From positions 6,143,472 through 6,207,471 of the forward strand of contig NZ_PTJS01000001.1 in assembly GCF_002941025.1 (NCBI RefSeq): 64,000 nt of DNA. The letters run 5' to 3'. How positions within the stretch are numbered: the stretch's first letter is position 1; every line of letters begins with the position of its first letter. Made by a program: the position numbers and the translations under genes. This DNA is from Streptomyces sp. QL37 (GTDB taxonomy: Bacteria > Actinomycetota > Actinomycetes > Streptomycetales > Streptomycetaceae). The notes under the pieces were generated by a model. The model was not told the DNA's origin, did no database searches, and saw nothing but the letters and a program-made list of their open reading frames with translations. Shown here piece after piece: positions 34,501-44,265 of this stretch.

Positions 34501-36378
34501 GTGCCGACATATCCTGCGAGCCATCATCCGGCGAAGCCCCACACGCCGCTCGACACCCCGGAACTCAACCGGACCGTCTGGGACCGCGCGGCGGCGAGGC
34601 TCCTCGCCAAGATGCTCGGTGAGTTCGCCTACGAGGAAGTCATCGAACCCCTGCCCGGGACCGACGCCGGAACCGGGCGGACGGGCGACTACACCCTGAC
34701 ACTCGACGACGGCGCGACCCTGAGATTCCGCGCCCGGCGGGGCGTCTACGGCAGCTGGCGTGTCGACCCGGCGACGATCCGCGAGGCTTCCACCGGGGAC
34801 ACCGGGGACACCGGGGACACCGGGGCCGACGGCACCGACGGCGCACCCTTCCGGGATCCTCTGCGATTCCTCGCCCGGGGACGCCGCCTCCTCGGTCTCG
34901 ACGGCGCCACGCTCGGCCACCTGATCCGCGAGCTCACCGCCACCCTCACGGCCGACGCCCGCCTCGACCACACGGCGCTCACCGCGGCGCAGCTCGCCGA
35001 CCTCCCGTACGCCGAGCTCGAAGGCCACCAGACAGGACACCCCTGGCTCGTCGCGAACAAGGGCCGTCTCGGATTCTCCGCCACCGACGCCGCCCGCTTC
35101 ACACCGGAAGCCCGGTCCGCGACCGCACTGCCCTGGATCGCCGTCAGCACCCGCATAGCGGGCTACCGGGGAGTGGGCCGGGTCACCGCCCCCGAAGACC
35201 TCTACGACCAGGAACTGGACCCGGATGTCCGGGAATCCTTCGCCGCGATCCTGCGTGGACGGGAGCTCGACCCCACGGACTACCTGTTCCTCCCCGTGCA
35301 TCCATGGCAGTGGGACGAATGGATCGTCCCGCTCTTCGCCCCCGCGATCGCGGACGGCGAGATCGTCCCCCTGCACACCGACGACGACCTCCGGCTGCCG
35401 CAGCAGTCCATCCGTACCTTCACCAATGTGGGGCGGCCCGAACGGCACACGGTCAAACTGCCCCTGTCGATCCTCAACACCCTCGTCTGGCGGGGCCTGC
35501 CGACCGAACGCACGCTCGCCGCCCCGGCCGTCACGGCATGGGTCCAGGGGCTGTGCGACGGCGATCCGTTCCTCCGGGACACCTGCCGCGTCATCCTGCT
35601 CGGCGAGGTCGCCTCGGTGGCCGTCGAGCACCCGCTCTACGACCACCTCCCCGAGTCCCCGTACCAGTTCAAGGAGATCCTCGGTGCGATCTGGCGGGAG
35701 CCGCTCCAGCCGCGGCTGGCACCCGGCGAACGCGCCCGTACGCTGGCCTCGCTGCTGCACACGGACCCCGACGGCCGTTCCTTCACCGCCGAGCTCGTCG
35801 CCCGTTCGGGACTGGCCCCGGCAGCCTGGCTCGCCCGGCTCTTCGCCGCGCTGCTGCCTCCGCTGCTGCACTTCCTGTACCGCTACGGCACGGTCTTCTC
35901 CCCGCACGGAGAGAACGCCATCGTCGTCTTCGACGAGCACGACGTACCCGTGCGGCTGGCGATCAAGGACTTCGTCGACGACGTGAACGTCAGCGCCCGG
36001 CCGCTGCCCGAGCACGACGCGATGCCGGCGCCCGTCCGGGACATCCTGCTGACGGAGGACCCCTCCTTCCTCACCCAGTTCATCCACTCCGGGCTCTTCG
36101 TGGGTGTCTTCCGCTATCTGTCGCCCCTGTGCGAGGAGCAACTGGACGTACCGGAGGGTGAATTCTGGTCACTCGTCCGTGCCGAGATCCTGAGGCACCA
36201 TGCCCGGTTCCCCGACCTCAAGGAGCGGTTCGAGATCTTCGACATGCTGACGCCGACGATCGAGCGCCTGTGCCTCAACCGCAACCGTCTGCATCTGGAC
36301 GGCTACCGCGACCGCCCGCAGCGCCCGCACGCCGCCGTTCACGGTTCCGTCCCCAACCCGCTCCACCCCTCCGCGTGA
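34501..36378 (+). CDS. IucA/IucC family NIS siderophore synthetase (second)
   Basis: 625 residues from GTG at 34501 (GGAGGAG upstream). Conserved motifs: LEGHQTGHPWLVANKGRLGFS, YLFLPVHPWQWDEWIVPLF, SIRTFTNVGRPERHTVKLPLSILNT and FSPHGENAIVVFDEHDVPVRLAIKDFVDDVN. These are the ATP- and carboxylate-binding parts of RhbF/AcsD-like enzymes. A fourfold TGD repeat interrupts the N-domain at residues ~98-109. The C-terminus lies ~50 nt before the DinG gene. Last gene of the operon. Confidence 0.93.
   Translation: MPTYPASHHPAKPHTPLDTPELNRTVWDRAAARLLAKMLGEFAYEEVIEPLPGTDAGTGRTGDYTLTLDDGATLRFRARRGVYGSWRVDPATIREASTGDTGDTGDTGADGTDGAPFRDPLRFLARGRRLLGLDGATLGHLIRELTATLTADARLDHTALTAAQLADLPYAELEGHQTGHPWLVANKGRLGFSATDAARFTPEARSATALPWIAVSTRIAGYRGVGRVTAPEDLYDQELDPDVRESFAAILRGRELDPTDYLFLPVHPWQWDEWIVPLFAPAIADGEIVPLHTDDDLRLPQQSIRTFTNVGRPERHTVKLPLSILNTLVWRGLPTERTLAAPAVTAWVQGLCDGDPFLRDTCRVILLGEVASVAVEHPLYDHLPESPYQFKEILGAIWREPLQPRLAPGERARTLASLLHTDPDGRSFTAELVARSGLAPAAWLARLFAALLPPLLHFLYRYGTVFSPHGENAIVVFDEHDVPVRLAIKDFVDDVNVSARPLPEHDAMPAPVRDILLTEDPSFLTQFIHSGLFVGVFRYLSPLCEEQLDVPEGEFWSLVRAEILRHHARFPDLKERFEIFDMLTPTIERLCLNRNRLHLDGYRDRPQRPHAAVHGSVPNPLHPSA
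34792..34827 (+). repeat. 9-bp minisatellite in the siderophore synthetase gene
   Basis: ACCGGGGAC repeated three times, plus a fourth copy ending in CC, encodes TGD-TGD-TGD-TGA. It keeps the frame, lies in a surface loop and is prone to slippage. Confidence 0.9.
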
Positions 36379-36428
36379 GTCCGGGACCGATCGATGGTGT
36401 CAGTGGGGCGCCGTAGGGTGGACGCGCT

Positions 36429-38396
36429 ATGACGAAGCCATCTCTCCCCGAGCTCCTCCATGCCGCCGTCACCGCCGTCGGCGGTACGGAGCGCCCCGGC
36501 CAGGTCTCCATGGCCGAGGCCGTCGCCGAGGCTGTGGACGACAACGCCCATCTGCTCGTCCAGGCCGGTACCGGCACGGGCAAGTCCCTCGGCTACCTGG
36601 TCCCGGCGCTGGCCCACGGCGAGCGGGTCGTGGTGGCCACGGCCACCCTGGCCCTCCAGCGTCAGCTGGTGGAGCGGGACCTTCCGCGTACGGTCGACGC
36701 GCTGCACCCGCTGCTGCGCCGTCGGCCGCAGTTCGCGATGCTCAAGGGCAGGTCGAACTACCTCTGTCTGCACCGGCTCCACGAAGGAGCTCCGCAGGAC
36801 GAGGAGGAAGGGCTCTTCGACCAGTTCGAAGCGGCGGCGCCGTCGAGCAAGCTGGGCCAGGACCTGCTGCGGCTGCGGGACTGGTCGGACGAGACGGAGA
36901 CCGGCGACCGGGACGACCTGACGCCGGGTGTCTCGGACCGTGCCTGGTCCCAGATCTCCGTCTCCTCGCGCGAGTGCCTCGGCGCCACCAAGTGCGCCTA
37001 CGGCGCGGAGTGCTTCGCGGAGGCGGCCCGGGAGAGGGCCAAGCTCGCCGATGTCGTCGTCACGAACCACGCCCTGCTCGCGATCGACGCGATCGAAGGC
37101 GCCCCGGTGCTTCCCAAGCACGAGGTGCTCATCGTCGACGAGGCCCATGAGCTGGTCTCCCGGGTCACCGGGGTCGCCACCGGCGAGCTCACCCCCGGCC
37201 AGGTGAACAGGGCGGTGCGACGTGCGGCCAAGCTGGTCAACGAGAAGGCGGCCGACGCCCTGCTGACCGCGTCCGAGGGCTTCGAGCGGGTCATGGAGCT
37301 GGCGCTCCCGGGACGCCTCGAAGAGGTACCCGAAGACCTCGGCTACGCACTGATGGCCCTGCGTGACGCCGCGCGCACGGTGATCTCCGCCCTCGGGGGG
37401 ACCCGCGACAAGAACGTCCAGGACGAGGACGCGGTGCGCAAGCAGGCGATGGCGTCCGTCGAGTCGATCCACAGTGTCGCGGAGCGCATCACCCAGGGCT
37501 CGGAGTACGACGTCGTCTGGTACGAGCGCCACGACCGCTTCGGGGCGTCGGTCCGGGTCGCACCGCTGTCCGTGTCCGGGCTGCTGCGCGAGAAGCTGTT
37601 CGCCGACCGCTCGGTGGTGCTGACCTCGGCCACGCTCAAGCTCGGCGGCGATTTCAACGGGGTGGGGGCCTCGCTCGGTCTCGCGCCCGAGGGCACGGCG
37701 GGCGACGACATCCCGCAGTGGAAGGGACTCGACGTCGGCTCGCCCTTCGACTACCCGAAGCAGGGCATTCTGTACGTCGCCCGGCACCTGGCCACGCCAG
37801 GCCGGGAAGGTTCCCGCACCGACATGCTCGACGAGCTCGCGGAGCTGGTGGAGGCGGCGGGCGGTCGCACCCTGGGCCTGTTCTCGTCCATGCGGGCGGC
37901 CCAGGCGGCAGCCGAGGAGCTGCGCGGCAGGCAGGACAAACCGATCCTGCTGCAGGGCGAGGAGACACTCGGAGAGCTGATCAAGAATTTCGCGGCGGAC
38001 CCCGAGACATGTCTGTTCGGGACGCTGTCCCTCTGGCAGGGCGTCGATGTCCCCGGTCCGAACTGCCAGCTCGTGATCATGGACCGGATTCCGTTCCCCC
38101 GGCCGGACGATCCGCTGATGAGCGCCCGGCAGAAGGCGGTCGAGGACGCGGGCGGCAACGGGTTCATGGCGGTGGCGGCGACACATGCGGCTCTGCTGAT
38201 GGCACAGGGCGCGGGCCGGCTCGTCCGGGCCATGGGCGACAAGGGCGTGGTCGCGGTACTCGACCCCCGGCTGGCCAACGCCCGGTACGGGAGCTATCTC
38301 CGCGCCTCGCTGCCCGACTTCTGGTACACCACGGACCGCAACCAGGCGCGGCGCTCGCTCGCGGCCATCGATGCGGCGGCCAAGACCGCTCAGTGA
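36429..38396 (+). CDS. DinG/XPD-family ATP-dependent DNA helicase
   Basis: 655 residues from ATG at 36429; TAGGGT at 36414-36419 lies 9 nt before the ATG and no clear Shine-Dalgarno is present. Walker A QAGTGTGKSLGYLVPAL, a four-cysteine iron-sulfur region (YLCLHRL, then ECLGATKCAYGAEC), the DEAH box LIVDEAHELVSRV and the C-terminal motifs GTLSLWQGVDVPG and QGAGRLVRAMGDKGVV (arginine finger). A 5'-3' helicase for damaged or structured DNA. Although DinG is SOS-induced in E. coli, I see no LexA box in the short upstream gap. Confidence 0.92.
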   Translation: MTKPSLPELLHAAVTAVGGTERPGQVSMAEAVAEAVDDNAHLLVQAGTGTGKSLGYLVPALAHGERVVVATATLALQRQLVERDLPRTVDALHPLLRRRPQFAMLKGRSNYLCLHRLHEGAPQDEEEGLFDQFEAAAPSSKLGQDLLRLRDWSDETETGDRDDLTPGVSDRAWSQISVSSRECLGATKCAYGAECFAEAARERAKLADVVVTNHALLAIDAIEGAPVLPKHEVLIVDEAHELVSRVTGVATGELTPGQVNRAVRRAAKLVNEKAADALLTASEGFERVMELALPGRLEEVPEDLGYALMALRDAARTVISALGGTRDKNVQDEDAVRKQAMASVESIHSVAERITQGSEYDVVWYERHDRFGASVRVAPLSVSGLLREKLFADRSVVLTSATLKLGGDFNGVGASLGLAPEGTAGDDIPQWKGLDVGSPFDYPKQGILYVARHLATPGREGSRTDMLDELAELVEAAGGRTLGLFSSMRAAQAAAEELRGRQDKPILLQGEETLGELIKNFAADPETCLFGTLSLWQGVDVPGPNCQLVIMDRIPFPRPDDPLMSARQKAVEDAGGNGFMAVAATHAALLMAQGAGRLVRAMGDKGVVAVLDPRLANARYGSYLRASLPDFWYTTDRNQARRSLAAIDAAAKTAQ

Positions 38397-38413
38397 GCAC
38401 TGCGGGCGCACCA

Positions 38414-38447
38414 GGGCCCCGGGATCGGCGCAGGGATCCCGGGGCCC
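38414..38447. terminator. Bidirectional terminator between dinG-like gene and lexA
   Basis: A perfect 13-bp inverted repeat (38414-38426 / 38435-38447, 8-nt loop) between the two convergent stop codons. Confidence 0.8.
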
Positions 38448-38465
38448 AGTCCGAACCGGCGGAGC

Positions 38466-39263
38466 TCACACCCGCCGCAGCACCGCCACGACCTTGCCCA
38501 GGATCGTCGCCTCGTCGCCGGGGATCGGCTGGTAGGCGGAGTTGTGCGGGAGCAGCCACACATGGCCGTCCTCGCGCTTGAACCGCTTCACCGTGGCCTC
38601 GCCGTCCAGCATGGCTGCCACGATGTCGCCGTTCTCCGCGACCGGCTGGCGCCGGACCGTGACCCAGTCCCCGTCCATGATCGCCGCCTCGATCATCGAG
38701 TCACCGACGACCTTCAGCACGAAGAGCTCGCCGTCACCGACGAGCTGGCGGGGGAGCGGGAAGACGTCCTCGACGGACTCCTCGGCGAGGATCGGCCCGC
38801 CGGCGGCGATCCGGCCGACCAGCGGCACGTACGAGGCCGCGGGCTTCCCGGTGGTGTCGGTCGGCTGGGTGCTGGGCTGGTCCGAGCCCCGGACCTCGTA
38901 GGCGCGCGGCCGGTGGGGGTCGCGGCGCAGGAAGCCCTTGCGCTCCAGAGCCATCAGCTGATGGGCGACGGACGAGGTGCTCGACAGCCCCACCGCCTGG
39001 CCGATCTCGCGCATCGACGGGGGATAGCCCCTTCGCTGCACGGAATCCCGGATCACCTCGATCACGCGCCGCTGCCGGTCCGTGAGCCCGGAGCTGTCCG
39101 CCCGGATTCCAGGAGGTCGGCCGGGCAAAGAGCGTGCGGGGCGCGTGGGCTCCGGCCCCTCCGCGTTCATGACTGAGTCATTCATGGCATGCACCGGCTC
39201 AAGTCGGCTCTGGGAGCGGTGGTCCTGGGCAGTGATGGTGGCACTGTCTGCGGTGGTGGTCAC
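38466..39263 (-). CDS. lexA: SOS transcriptional repressor LexA
   Basis: 265 residues from GTG at 39263 (GAGAGGGG upstream); internal ATGs at codons 27 and 32 are alternatives. Residues ~1-55 are a variable extension; the winged helix is [44 protein letters not shown]. The autocleavage site is A154-G155 (GRIAAGGPI), and the catalytic dyad is S189 (VGDSM) and K226 (GEATVKRF). Spacing from cleavage site to dyad equals that of E. coli LexA. Its own promoter region carries a LexA box. Confidence 0.98.
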   Translation of the reverse strand: MTTTADSATITAQDHRSQSRLEPVHAMNDSVMNAEGPEPTRPARSLPGRPPGIRADSSGLTDRQRRVIEVIRDSVQRRGYPPSMREIGQAVGLSSTSSVAHQLMALERKGFLRRDPHRPRAYEVRGSDQPSTQPTDTTGKPAASYVPLVGRIAAGGPILAEESVEDVFPLPRQLVGDGELFVLKVVGDSMIEAAIMDGDWVTVRRQPVAENGDIVAAMLDGEATVKRFKREDGHVWLLPHNSAYQPIPGDEATILGKVVAVLRRV

Positions 39264-39324
39264 GTCGGCCCCTCTCGAATGGTCTCCCTAGTTAGGCAAC
39301 GGTAGTAGCTTTCGAAAGGTTGCG

Positions 39325-39340
39325 CCAAACACACGTTCGA
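39325..39340 (-). promoter_or_regulatory. LexA box of lexA (autoregulation)
   Basis: On the minus strand, TCGAACGTGTGTTTGG matches the TCGAAC-N4-GTTCGA operator with 2 mismatches in the right half. It is 62 bp upstream of the lexA start. A second short palindrome CTTTCGAAAG (39309-39318) lies between it and the start. Confidence 0.8.
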
Positions 39341-39640
39341 GTGAAAAACAAATAAAGGGCTGTCGCGCGCTTGCCGAGAGGTGTATGAGCTGAAGGCGGT
39401 GGACCGGAATCGAGCGCGGTTCCCGGGGCCCACGCTAGCGTTCCGCCGGTCCGATCCCGTGCGCGGGGGTGGGTCCCCGGTGTGCCGTGGCGAGCCCTTC
39501 GGGGCGCCGTGCCGGGCCGCCCGCGGGGCCGCCCCCGGGGCTCGGCCGTGTGTGCGTTTCCCGTACCCTCGTGCCGGGCCGTAGGCTGCCACCCGACCCC
39601 CGGGGAAGCGCGACACGCGCGGGGGTGGAGGTGGAGCGAA

Positions 39641-39656
39641 ACCCTAGATGTAGTGG
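39641..39656 (+). promoter_or_regulatory. NrdR box 1
   Basis: ACCCTAGATGTAGTGG fits the NrdR consensus acaCwAtATaTwGtgt at the invariant C..A..AT.T.G positions. It is upstream of nrdR-nrdJ. Confidence 0.85.
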
Positions 39657-39671
39657 TTGCCTTGCTGTCGC

Positions 39672-39687
39672 CGCCCATAAGTAGTGG
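39672..39687 (+). promoter_or_regulatory. NrdR box 2
   Basis: CGCCCATAAGTAGTGG is a weaker NrdR box exactly 31 bp downstream of box 1, matching the 31-32 bp (three helical turns) spacing known for paired NrdR boxes. It implies autoregulation of nrdR and control of nrdJ by nucleotide state. Confidence 0.8.
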
Positions 39688-39798
39688 TCCCCGGTCCGTC
39701 GGGGTCGAGTTCATCGCCTATGCTGGTGACCGTCCTCAGGGGCCCCGAACAGGGCACGGAGGGCTATCCAGTCGTGCTGTGAGGGAGGGTTCGGAGAC

Positions 39799-40314
39799 AT
39801 GCACTGCCCCTTCTGCAGGCACCCCGACAGTCGGGTCGTGGACAGTCGCACGACGGACGACGGGACGTCGATCCGACGGCGCCGTCAGTGCCCCGACTGC
39901 TCCCGTCGCTTCACGACGGTGGAGACCTGCTCGCTGATGGTGGTCAAGCGCAGCGGCGTGACCGAGCCCTTCAGCCGCACCAAGGTCATCTCGGGGGTTC
40001 GCAAGGCCTGCCAGGGCCGGCCCGTCACCGAGGACGCACTGGCGAAGCTCGGCCAACGGGTCGAGGAAGCCGTGCGGGCCACCGGGAGCGCCGAGCTGAC
40101 GACGCACGACGTGGGTCTGGCCATACTCGGACCCTTGCAGGAGCTCGACCTCGTCGCGTACCTGCGTTTCGCATCGGTGTACCGGGCGTTCAACTCCCTC
40201 GAAGACTTCGAGGCCGCGATCGCGGAGCTCCGTGAGGAGCGGCCCCGCGCAGAGCAATGCGGGAGCGGCGAGACCCCCGAGGTCCCCGCGCCCGCCGCAG
40301 TCGCCGCTGATTGA
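39799..40314 (+). CDS. nrdR: Transcriptional repressor NrdR
   Basis: 171 residues from ATG at 39799 (GGAG upstream). The zinc ribbon uses C3, C6, C31 and C34 (HCPFC ... QCPDC), followed by an ATP-cone (~49-139; [23 protein letters not shown]). It senses ATP/dATP and represses ribonucleotide reductase genes. In streptomycetes it is co-transcribed with nrdJ, 156 bp downstream here. The ~20-residue C-terminal tail is variable. Confidence 0.98.
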   Translation: MHCPFCRHPDSRVVDSRTTDDGTSIRRRRQCPDCSRRFTTVETCSLMVVKRSGVTEPFSRTKVISGVRKACQGRPVTEDALAKLGQRVEEAVRATGSAELTTHDVGLAILGPLQELDLVAYLRFASVYRAFNSLEDFEAAIAELREERPRAEQCGSGETPEVPAPAAVAAD

Positions 40315-40470
40315 TCACCGAGCCGGCCGCCAGGGGCGGCCAGGCAGGCGGCAGGCGGCACCAGACCTGTTCCGAGACGCCCTGCGTGGCGTCCGGAGCA
40401 TCAGACACACACTGTGCCCTGGGAAGAACTGGGCACTTCAGGGCGTTTTTGCCCACATATGGGAGGCGGC

Positions 40471-43380
40471 ATGACAGAGACGGCGAGCGGCCCGGCACGA
40501 GGTTCCCGCACCAAGGGAGCCAAGTCGACTGCGACCAAGCAGGGCCTGCGCATCGAGCGCATCCACACGACTCCCGGCGTGCATCCGTACGACGAGGTCG
40601 CGTGGGAGCGCCGTGACGTCGTCATGACCAACTGGCGCGACGGCTCGATCAACTTCGAGCAGCGTGGCGTCGAGTTCCCCGACTTCTGGTCGGTGAACGC
40701 GGTCAACATCGTCACCAGCAAGTACTTCCGGGGTGCCGTCGGCACGCCGCAGCGGGAGACCGGTCTGCGGCAGCTGATCGACCGGATCGTGAAGACCTAC
40801 CGGAAGGCCGGCGAGGACTACAACTACTTCGCTTCCCCCGCCGACGCCGAGATCTTCGAGCACGAGCTGGCCTACGCCCTCCTGCACCAGATCTTCAGCT
40901 TCAACTCGCCGGTCTGGTTCAACGTCGGGACGCCCCAGCCGCAGCAGGTCTCGGCCTGCTTCATCCTGGCCGTCGACGACTCCATGGAGTCGATCCTCGA
41001 CTGGTACAAGGAAGAGGGCATGATCTTCAAGGGCGGCTCCGGCGCCGGCCTGAACCTGTCCCGCATCCGCTCCTCCAAGGAGCTGCTCTCCTCCGGCGGC
41101 AACGCCTCCGGCCCGGTCTCCTTCATGCGCGGCGCCGACGCCTCCGCAGGAACGATCAAGTCGGGCGGCGCGACCCGTCGCGCGGCCAAGATGGTCATCC
41201 TCGACGTCGACCACCCCGACATCGAGAACTTCATCGAGACCAAGGTGAAGGAGGAGGAGAAGATCCGCGCCCTGCGCGACGCGGGCTTCGACATGGACCT
41301 GGGCGGCGACGACATCACGTCCGTCCAGTACCAGAACGCCAACAACTCGGTCCGTGTGAACGACGAGTTCATGAAGGCCGTCGAGACCGGCGGGAAGTTC
41401 GGTCTGCGCGCCCGCATGACCGGTGACGTCATCGAAGAGGTCGAGGCCAAGTCCCTCTTCCGCAAGATGGCGGAGGCCGCCTGGGCCTGTGCCGACCCCG
41501 GCATCCAGTACGACGACACCATCAACAAGTGGCACACCTGCCCGGAGTCCGGCCGCATCAACGGCTCGAACCCCTGCAGCGAGTACATGCACCTGGACAA
41601 CACCTCGTGCAACCTGGCCTCGCTGAACCTGATGAAGTTCCTCAAGGACGACGGCGAGGGCCACCAGTCCTTCCAGGCCGAGCGTTTCGCCAAGGTCGTC
41701 GAGCTGGTCATCACCGCGATGGACATCTCGATCTGCTTCGCTGACTTCCCGACCCAGAAGATCGGCGAGAACACCCGCGCCTACCGTCAGCTGGGCATCG
41801 GCTACGCCAACCTGGGCGCCCTGCTGATGGCCACCGGCCACGCGTACGACAGCGACGGCGGCCGTGCGCTCGCCGGCGCGATCACCTCGCTGATGACCGG
41901 CACGTCCTACCGGCGCTCCGCCGAGCTCGCCGCGGTCGTCGGCCCGTACGACGGCTACGCCCGCAACGCCGAGCCGCACCAGCGCGTCATGAAGCAGCAC
42001 TCGGACGCCAACGCCGTGGCCGTCCACGTCGACGACCTGGACTCTCCGATCTGGGCCGCCGCCACGGAGGCCTGGCAGGACGTGATCCGCCTCGGCGCGA
42101 AGAACGGCTTCCGCAACGCCCAGGCGTCGGTCATCGCCCCGACCGGCACCATCGGTCTCGCGATGTCCTGCGACACCACCGGCCTCGAGCCCGACCTCGC
42201 CCTGGTCAAGTTCAAGAAGCTCGTCGGCGGCGGCTCGATGCAGATCGTCAACGGCACGGTCCCGCAGGCCCTGCGCCGTCTCGGCTACCAGCCGGAGCAG
42301 ATCGAGGCGATCGTCGCCCACATCGCCGACAACGGCAACGTGATCGACGCCCCCGGTCTCAAGACCGAGCACTACGAGGTCTTCGACTGCGCCATGGGCG
42401 AGCGCTCCATCTCGGCCATGGGTCACGTCCGGATGATGGCGGCCATCCAGCCGTGGATCTCCGGCGCGCTGTCCAAGACGGTGAACCTGCCGGAGACGGC
42501 CACCGTCGAGGACGTCGAGGAGGTCTACTTCGAGGCGTGGAAGATGGGCGTCAAGGCGCTCGCGATCTACCGCGACAACTGCAAGGTCGGACAGCCCCTC
42601 TCCACCAAGAAGTGGGAGGAGAAGAAGGACGAGGTGACCGCGAAGACCGAGGACACCATCCGTGCCGCGGTCGAGAAGGTCGTCGAGTACCGTCCGGTCC
42701 GCAAGCGTCTGCCCAAGGGCCGTCCCGGCATCACCACCTCCTTCACGGTGGGCGGCGCCGAGGGCTACATGACCGCCAACTCCTACCCGGACGACGGTCT
42801 CGGTGAGGTCTTCCTGAAGATGTCCAAGCAGGGTTCCACCCTCGCGGGCATGATGGACGCCTTCTCGATCGCCGTCTCGGTCGGTCTGCAGTACGGCGTG
42901 CCGCTGGAGACCTACGTCTCCAAGTTCACCAACATGCGCTTCGAGCCGGCCGGCATGACGGACGACCCGGATGTGCGGATGGCGCAGTCGATCGTCGACT
43001 ACATCTTCCGCCGCCTGGCGCTCGACTTCCTGCCGTTCGAGACGCGCTCCGCGCTCGGCATCCACTCGGCCGAGGAGCGTCAGCGTCACCTCGACACCGG
43101 TTCGTACGAGCCGGCCTTCGGGGACGACGAACTCGACGCGGAGAGCCTGGCCCAGTCCGCTCCTGTGCACGTGGAGCCGCTGAAGGCCGTCGCCGCGCCG
43201 GAGGAGAGCGCCGCGGAGAAGCCGGCCCCGAAGGCCGCGCACACCTCGGCCGAACTCGTCGAGATGCAGCTCGGCATCAGCGCCGACGCGCCGCTGTGCT
43301 TCTCGTGCGGTACGAAGATGCAGCGCGCGGGGTCCTGCTACATCTGCGAGGGCTGCGGCTCGACCAGCGGCTGCAGCTGA
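40471..43380 (+). CDS. nrdJ: Adenosylcobalamin-dependent (class II) ribonucleotide reductase NrdJ
   Basis: Reduces NDPs to dNDPs using a B12-generated thiyl radical, oxygen-independently. 969 residues from ATG at 40471 (GGGAGG 4 nt upstream). The N-terminal half binds substrate; the fold includes QVSACFILAVDDSM, the active-site segment GSNPCSEYMHLDNTSCNLASLNL and PTGTIGLAMSCDTTGLEPD. The C-terminal CFSCGTKMQRAGSCYICEGCGSTSGCS carries paired cysteines for disulfide relay and zinc. No cobalamin riboswitch was recognised in the 156-bp gap; that gap has a GTGCCC...GGGCAC hairpin (40414-40436) followed by GGGCGTTTTTGCCC. Confidence 0.98.
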   Translation: MTETASGPARGSRTKGAKSTATKQGLRIERIHTTPGVHPYDEVAWERRDVVMTNWRDGSINFEQRGVEFPDFWSVNAVNIVTSKYFRGAVGTPQRETGLRQLIDRIVKTYRKAGEDYNYFASPADAEIFEHELAYALLHQIFSFNSPVWFNVGTPQPQQVSACFILAVDDSMESILDWYKEEGMIFKGGSGAGLNLSRIRSSKELLSSGGNASGPVSFMRGADASAGTIKSGGATRRAAKMVILDVDHPDIENFIETKVKEEEKIRALRDAGFDMDLGGDDITSVQYQNANNSVRVNDEFMKAVETGGKFGLRARMTGDVIEEVEAKSLFRKMAEAAWACADPGIQYDDTINKWHTCPESGRINGSNPCSEYMHLDNTSCNLASLNLMKFLKDDGEGHQSFQAERFAKVVELVITAMDISICFADFPTQKIGENTRAYRQLGIGYANLGALLMATGHAYDSDGGRALAGAITSLMTGTSYRRSAELAAVVGPYDGYARNAEPHQRVMKQHSDANAVAVHVDDLDSPIWAAATEAWQDVIRLGAKNGFRNAQASVIAPTGTIGLAMSCDTTGLEPDLALVKFKKLVGGGSMQIVNGTVPQALRRLGYQPEQIEAIVAHIADNGNVIDAPGLKTEHYEVFDCAMGERSISAMGHVRMMAAIQPWISGALSKTVNLPETATVEDVEEVYFEAWKMGVKALAIYRDNCKVGQPLSTKKWEEKKDEVTAKTEDTIRAAVEKVVEYRPVRKRLPKGRPGITTSFTVGGAEGYMTANSYPDDGLGEVFLKMSKQGSTLAGMMDAFSIAVSVGLQYGVPLETYVSKFTNMRFEPAGMTDDPDVRMAQSIVDYIFRRLALDFLPFETRSALGIHSAEERQRHLDTGSYEPAFGDDELDAESLAQSAPVHVEPLKAVAAPEESAAEKPAPKAAHTSAELVEMQLGISADAPLCFSCGTKMQRAGSCYICEGCGSTSGCS

Positions 43381-43387
43381 GAATGAG

Positions 43388-43424
43388 CGGAGCCGTACCG
43401 GACGAGACGTCCGGTACGGCTCCG
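43388..43424. terminator. nrdJ terminator
   Basis: A perfect 17-bp inverted repeat with a 3-nt loop (AGA), 7 nt after the nrdJ stop. Confidence 0.9.
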
Positions 43425-43448
43425 CCCGCGCGGCTGACCAGCAGCTCA

Positions 43449-43481
43449 CGAAGGGGACCGGCCGGTGGCCGGTCCCCTTCG
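43449..43481. terminator. Second terminator, convergent with the TerD gene
   Basis: A perfect 15-bp inverted repeat with a GGT loop (43449-43463 / 43467-43481), likely serving the minus-strand TerD-type gene. Confidence 0.85.
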
Positions 43482-43527
43482 GCCTGTCTGTTCGCCGGAC
43501 GGTCGGCCGGTGGCGAGCGGAACCCGG

Positions 43528-44061
43528 TCATGCTCCTGGGCGGTTCCCCATCTCCGAGGCGAACGAACCGGGATCGCCCTCGAACCCGCGGACGGAACCG
43601 TGGAAGCCCCAGGCCCCGGAGGTGTCCCGGACGAACTCCGCGACGACCGCGGCGGTGGCTGCCGACACCGCGGAGAAGTCGTCCTCAGCCAGGTTCGTGT
43701 AGCCCTCGCGGATCTGTACGGCCGTGTGCTCTATCTGGCCGAAGGTCTTGTGACCGTCGCGCTGCTGGATCGCCACGCCGACCACGACCCTGGCGTACGC
43801 GTCCGACAGGCGGTCCAGTTCGAGGGTCATGACCTCGTCGAAGCCAAAACCCTGTCCCGTCCGGCTGTCCCGGTTCAGCGTGATCGTCCCGTCCGGTGAC
43901 CTGCTGTCGAAGTGCACGAGATAGACGGGACTGCCGTAGGGCGATTCCGTCCCGTACGTGGCCGCGATGATGTCGAGGTCGTTGGCGGGCTCACCGAAGT
44001 CGCTGGGGTCCCATTTGACCCTCACCTCGACCTTCTCGATGTCCTTGTTGGGAGTGCTCAT
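43528..44061 (-). CDS. TerD family protein
   Basis: 177 residues from ATG at 44061 (AGGAGG 8 nt upstream). Tellurium-resistance/stress TerD fold: VKWDPSDFGEPANDLDIIAATYG, VYLVHFDSRSPDGTITLNRDSRTGQGFGFDEVMTLELDRLSDAYARVVVGVAIQQ. The acidic loops (DLD, DSRTGQG) are Ca2+-binding in the family. Unlike most TerD proteins it is a solitary gene here. Role likely in stress or envelope response; not provable from sequence. Confidence 0.88.
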   Translation of the reverse strand: MSTPNKDIEKVEVRVKWDPSDFGEPANDLDIIAATYGTESPYGSPVYLVHFDSRSPDGTITLNRDSRTGQGFGFDEVMTLELDRLSDAYARVVVGVAIQQRDGHKTFGQIEHTAVQIREGYTNLAEDDFSAVSAATAAVVAEFVRDTSGAWGFHGSVRGFEGDPGSFASEMGNRPGA

Positions 44062-44265
44062 CGGACGTGCCTCCTCGCTGCTGGACCGACGGACCGCTTG
44101 CCTCCTCAGATCATGTCCGTAACTGTCCGTGGATCCAACCGCGTTGGAAACGGGCGTCGTATTCGGGCCATCGTGTGGCCGGAGTTGTGCGTGGCCGGTG
44201 CCGGCGGGACCCCCTGGGCGCCCGGAGCGTGACCCGCGACACGCCGGGCGCCGTACGATGGCCCG

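Noticed and set aside
40315..40470. Cobalamin riboswitch before nrdJ
   Set aside because: Only 156 bp, without the B12-box core; control is explained by NrdR boxes upstream of nrdR.
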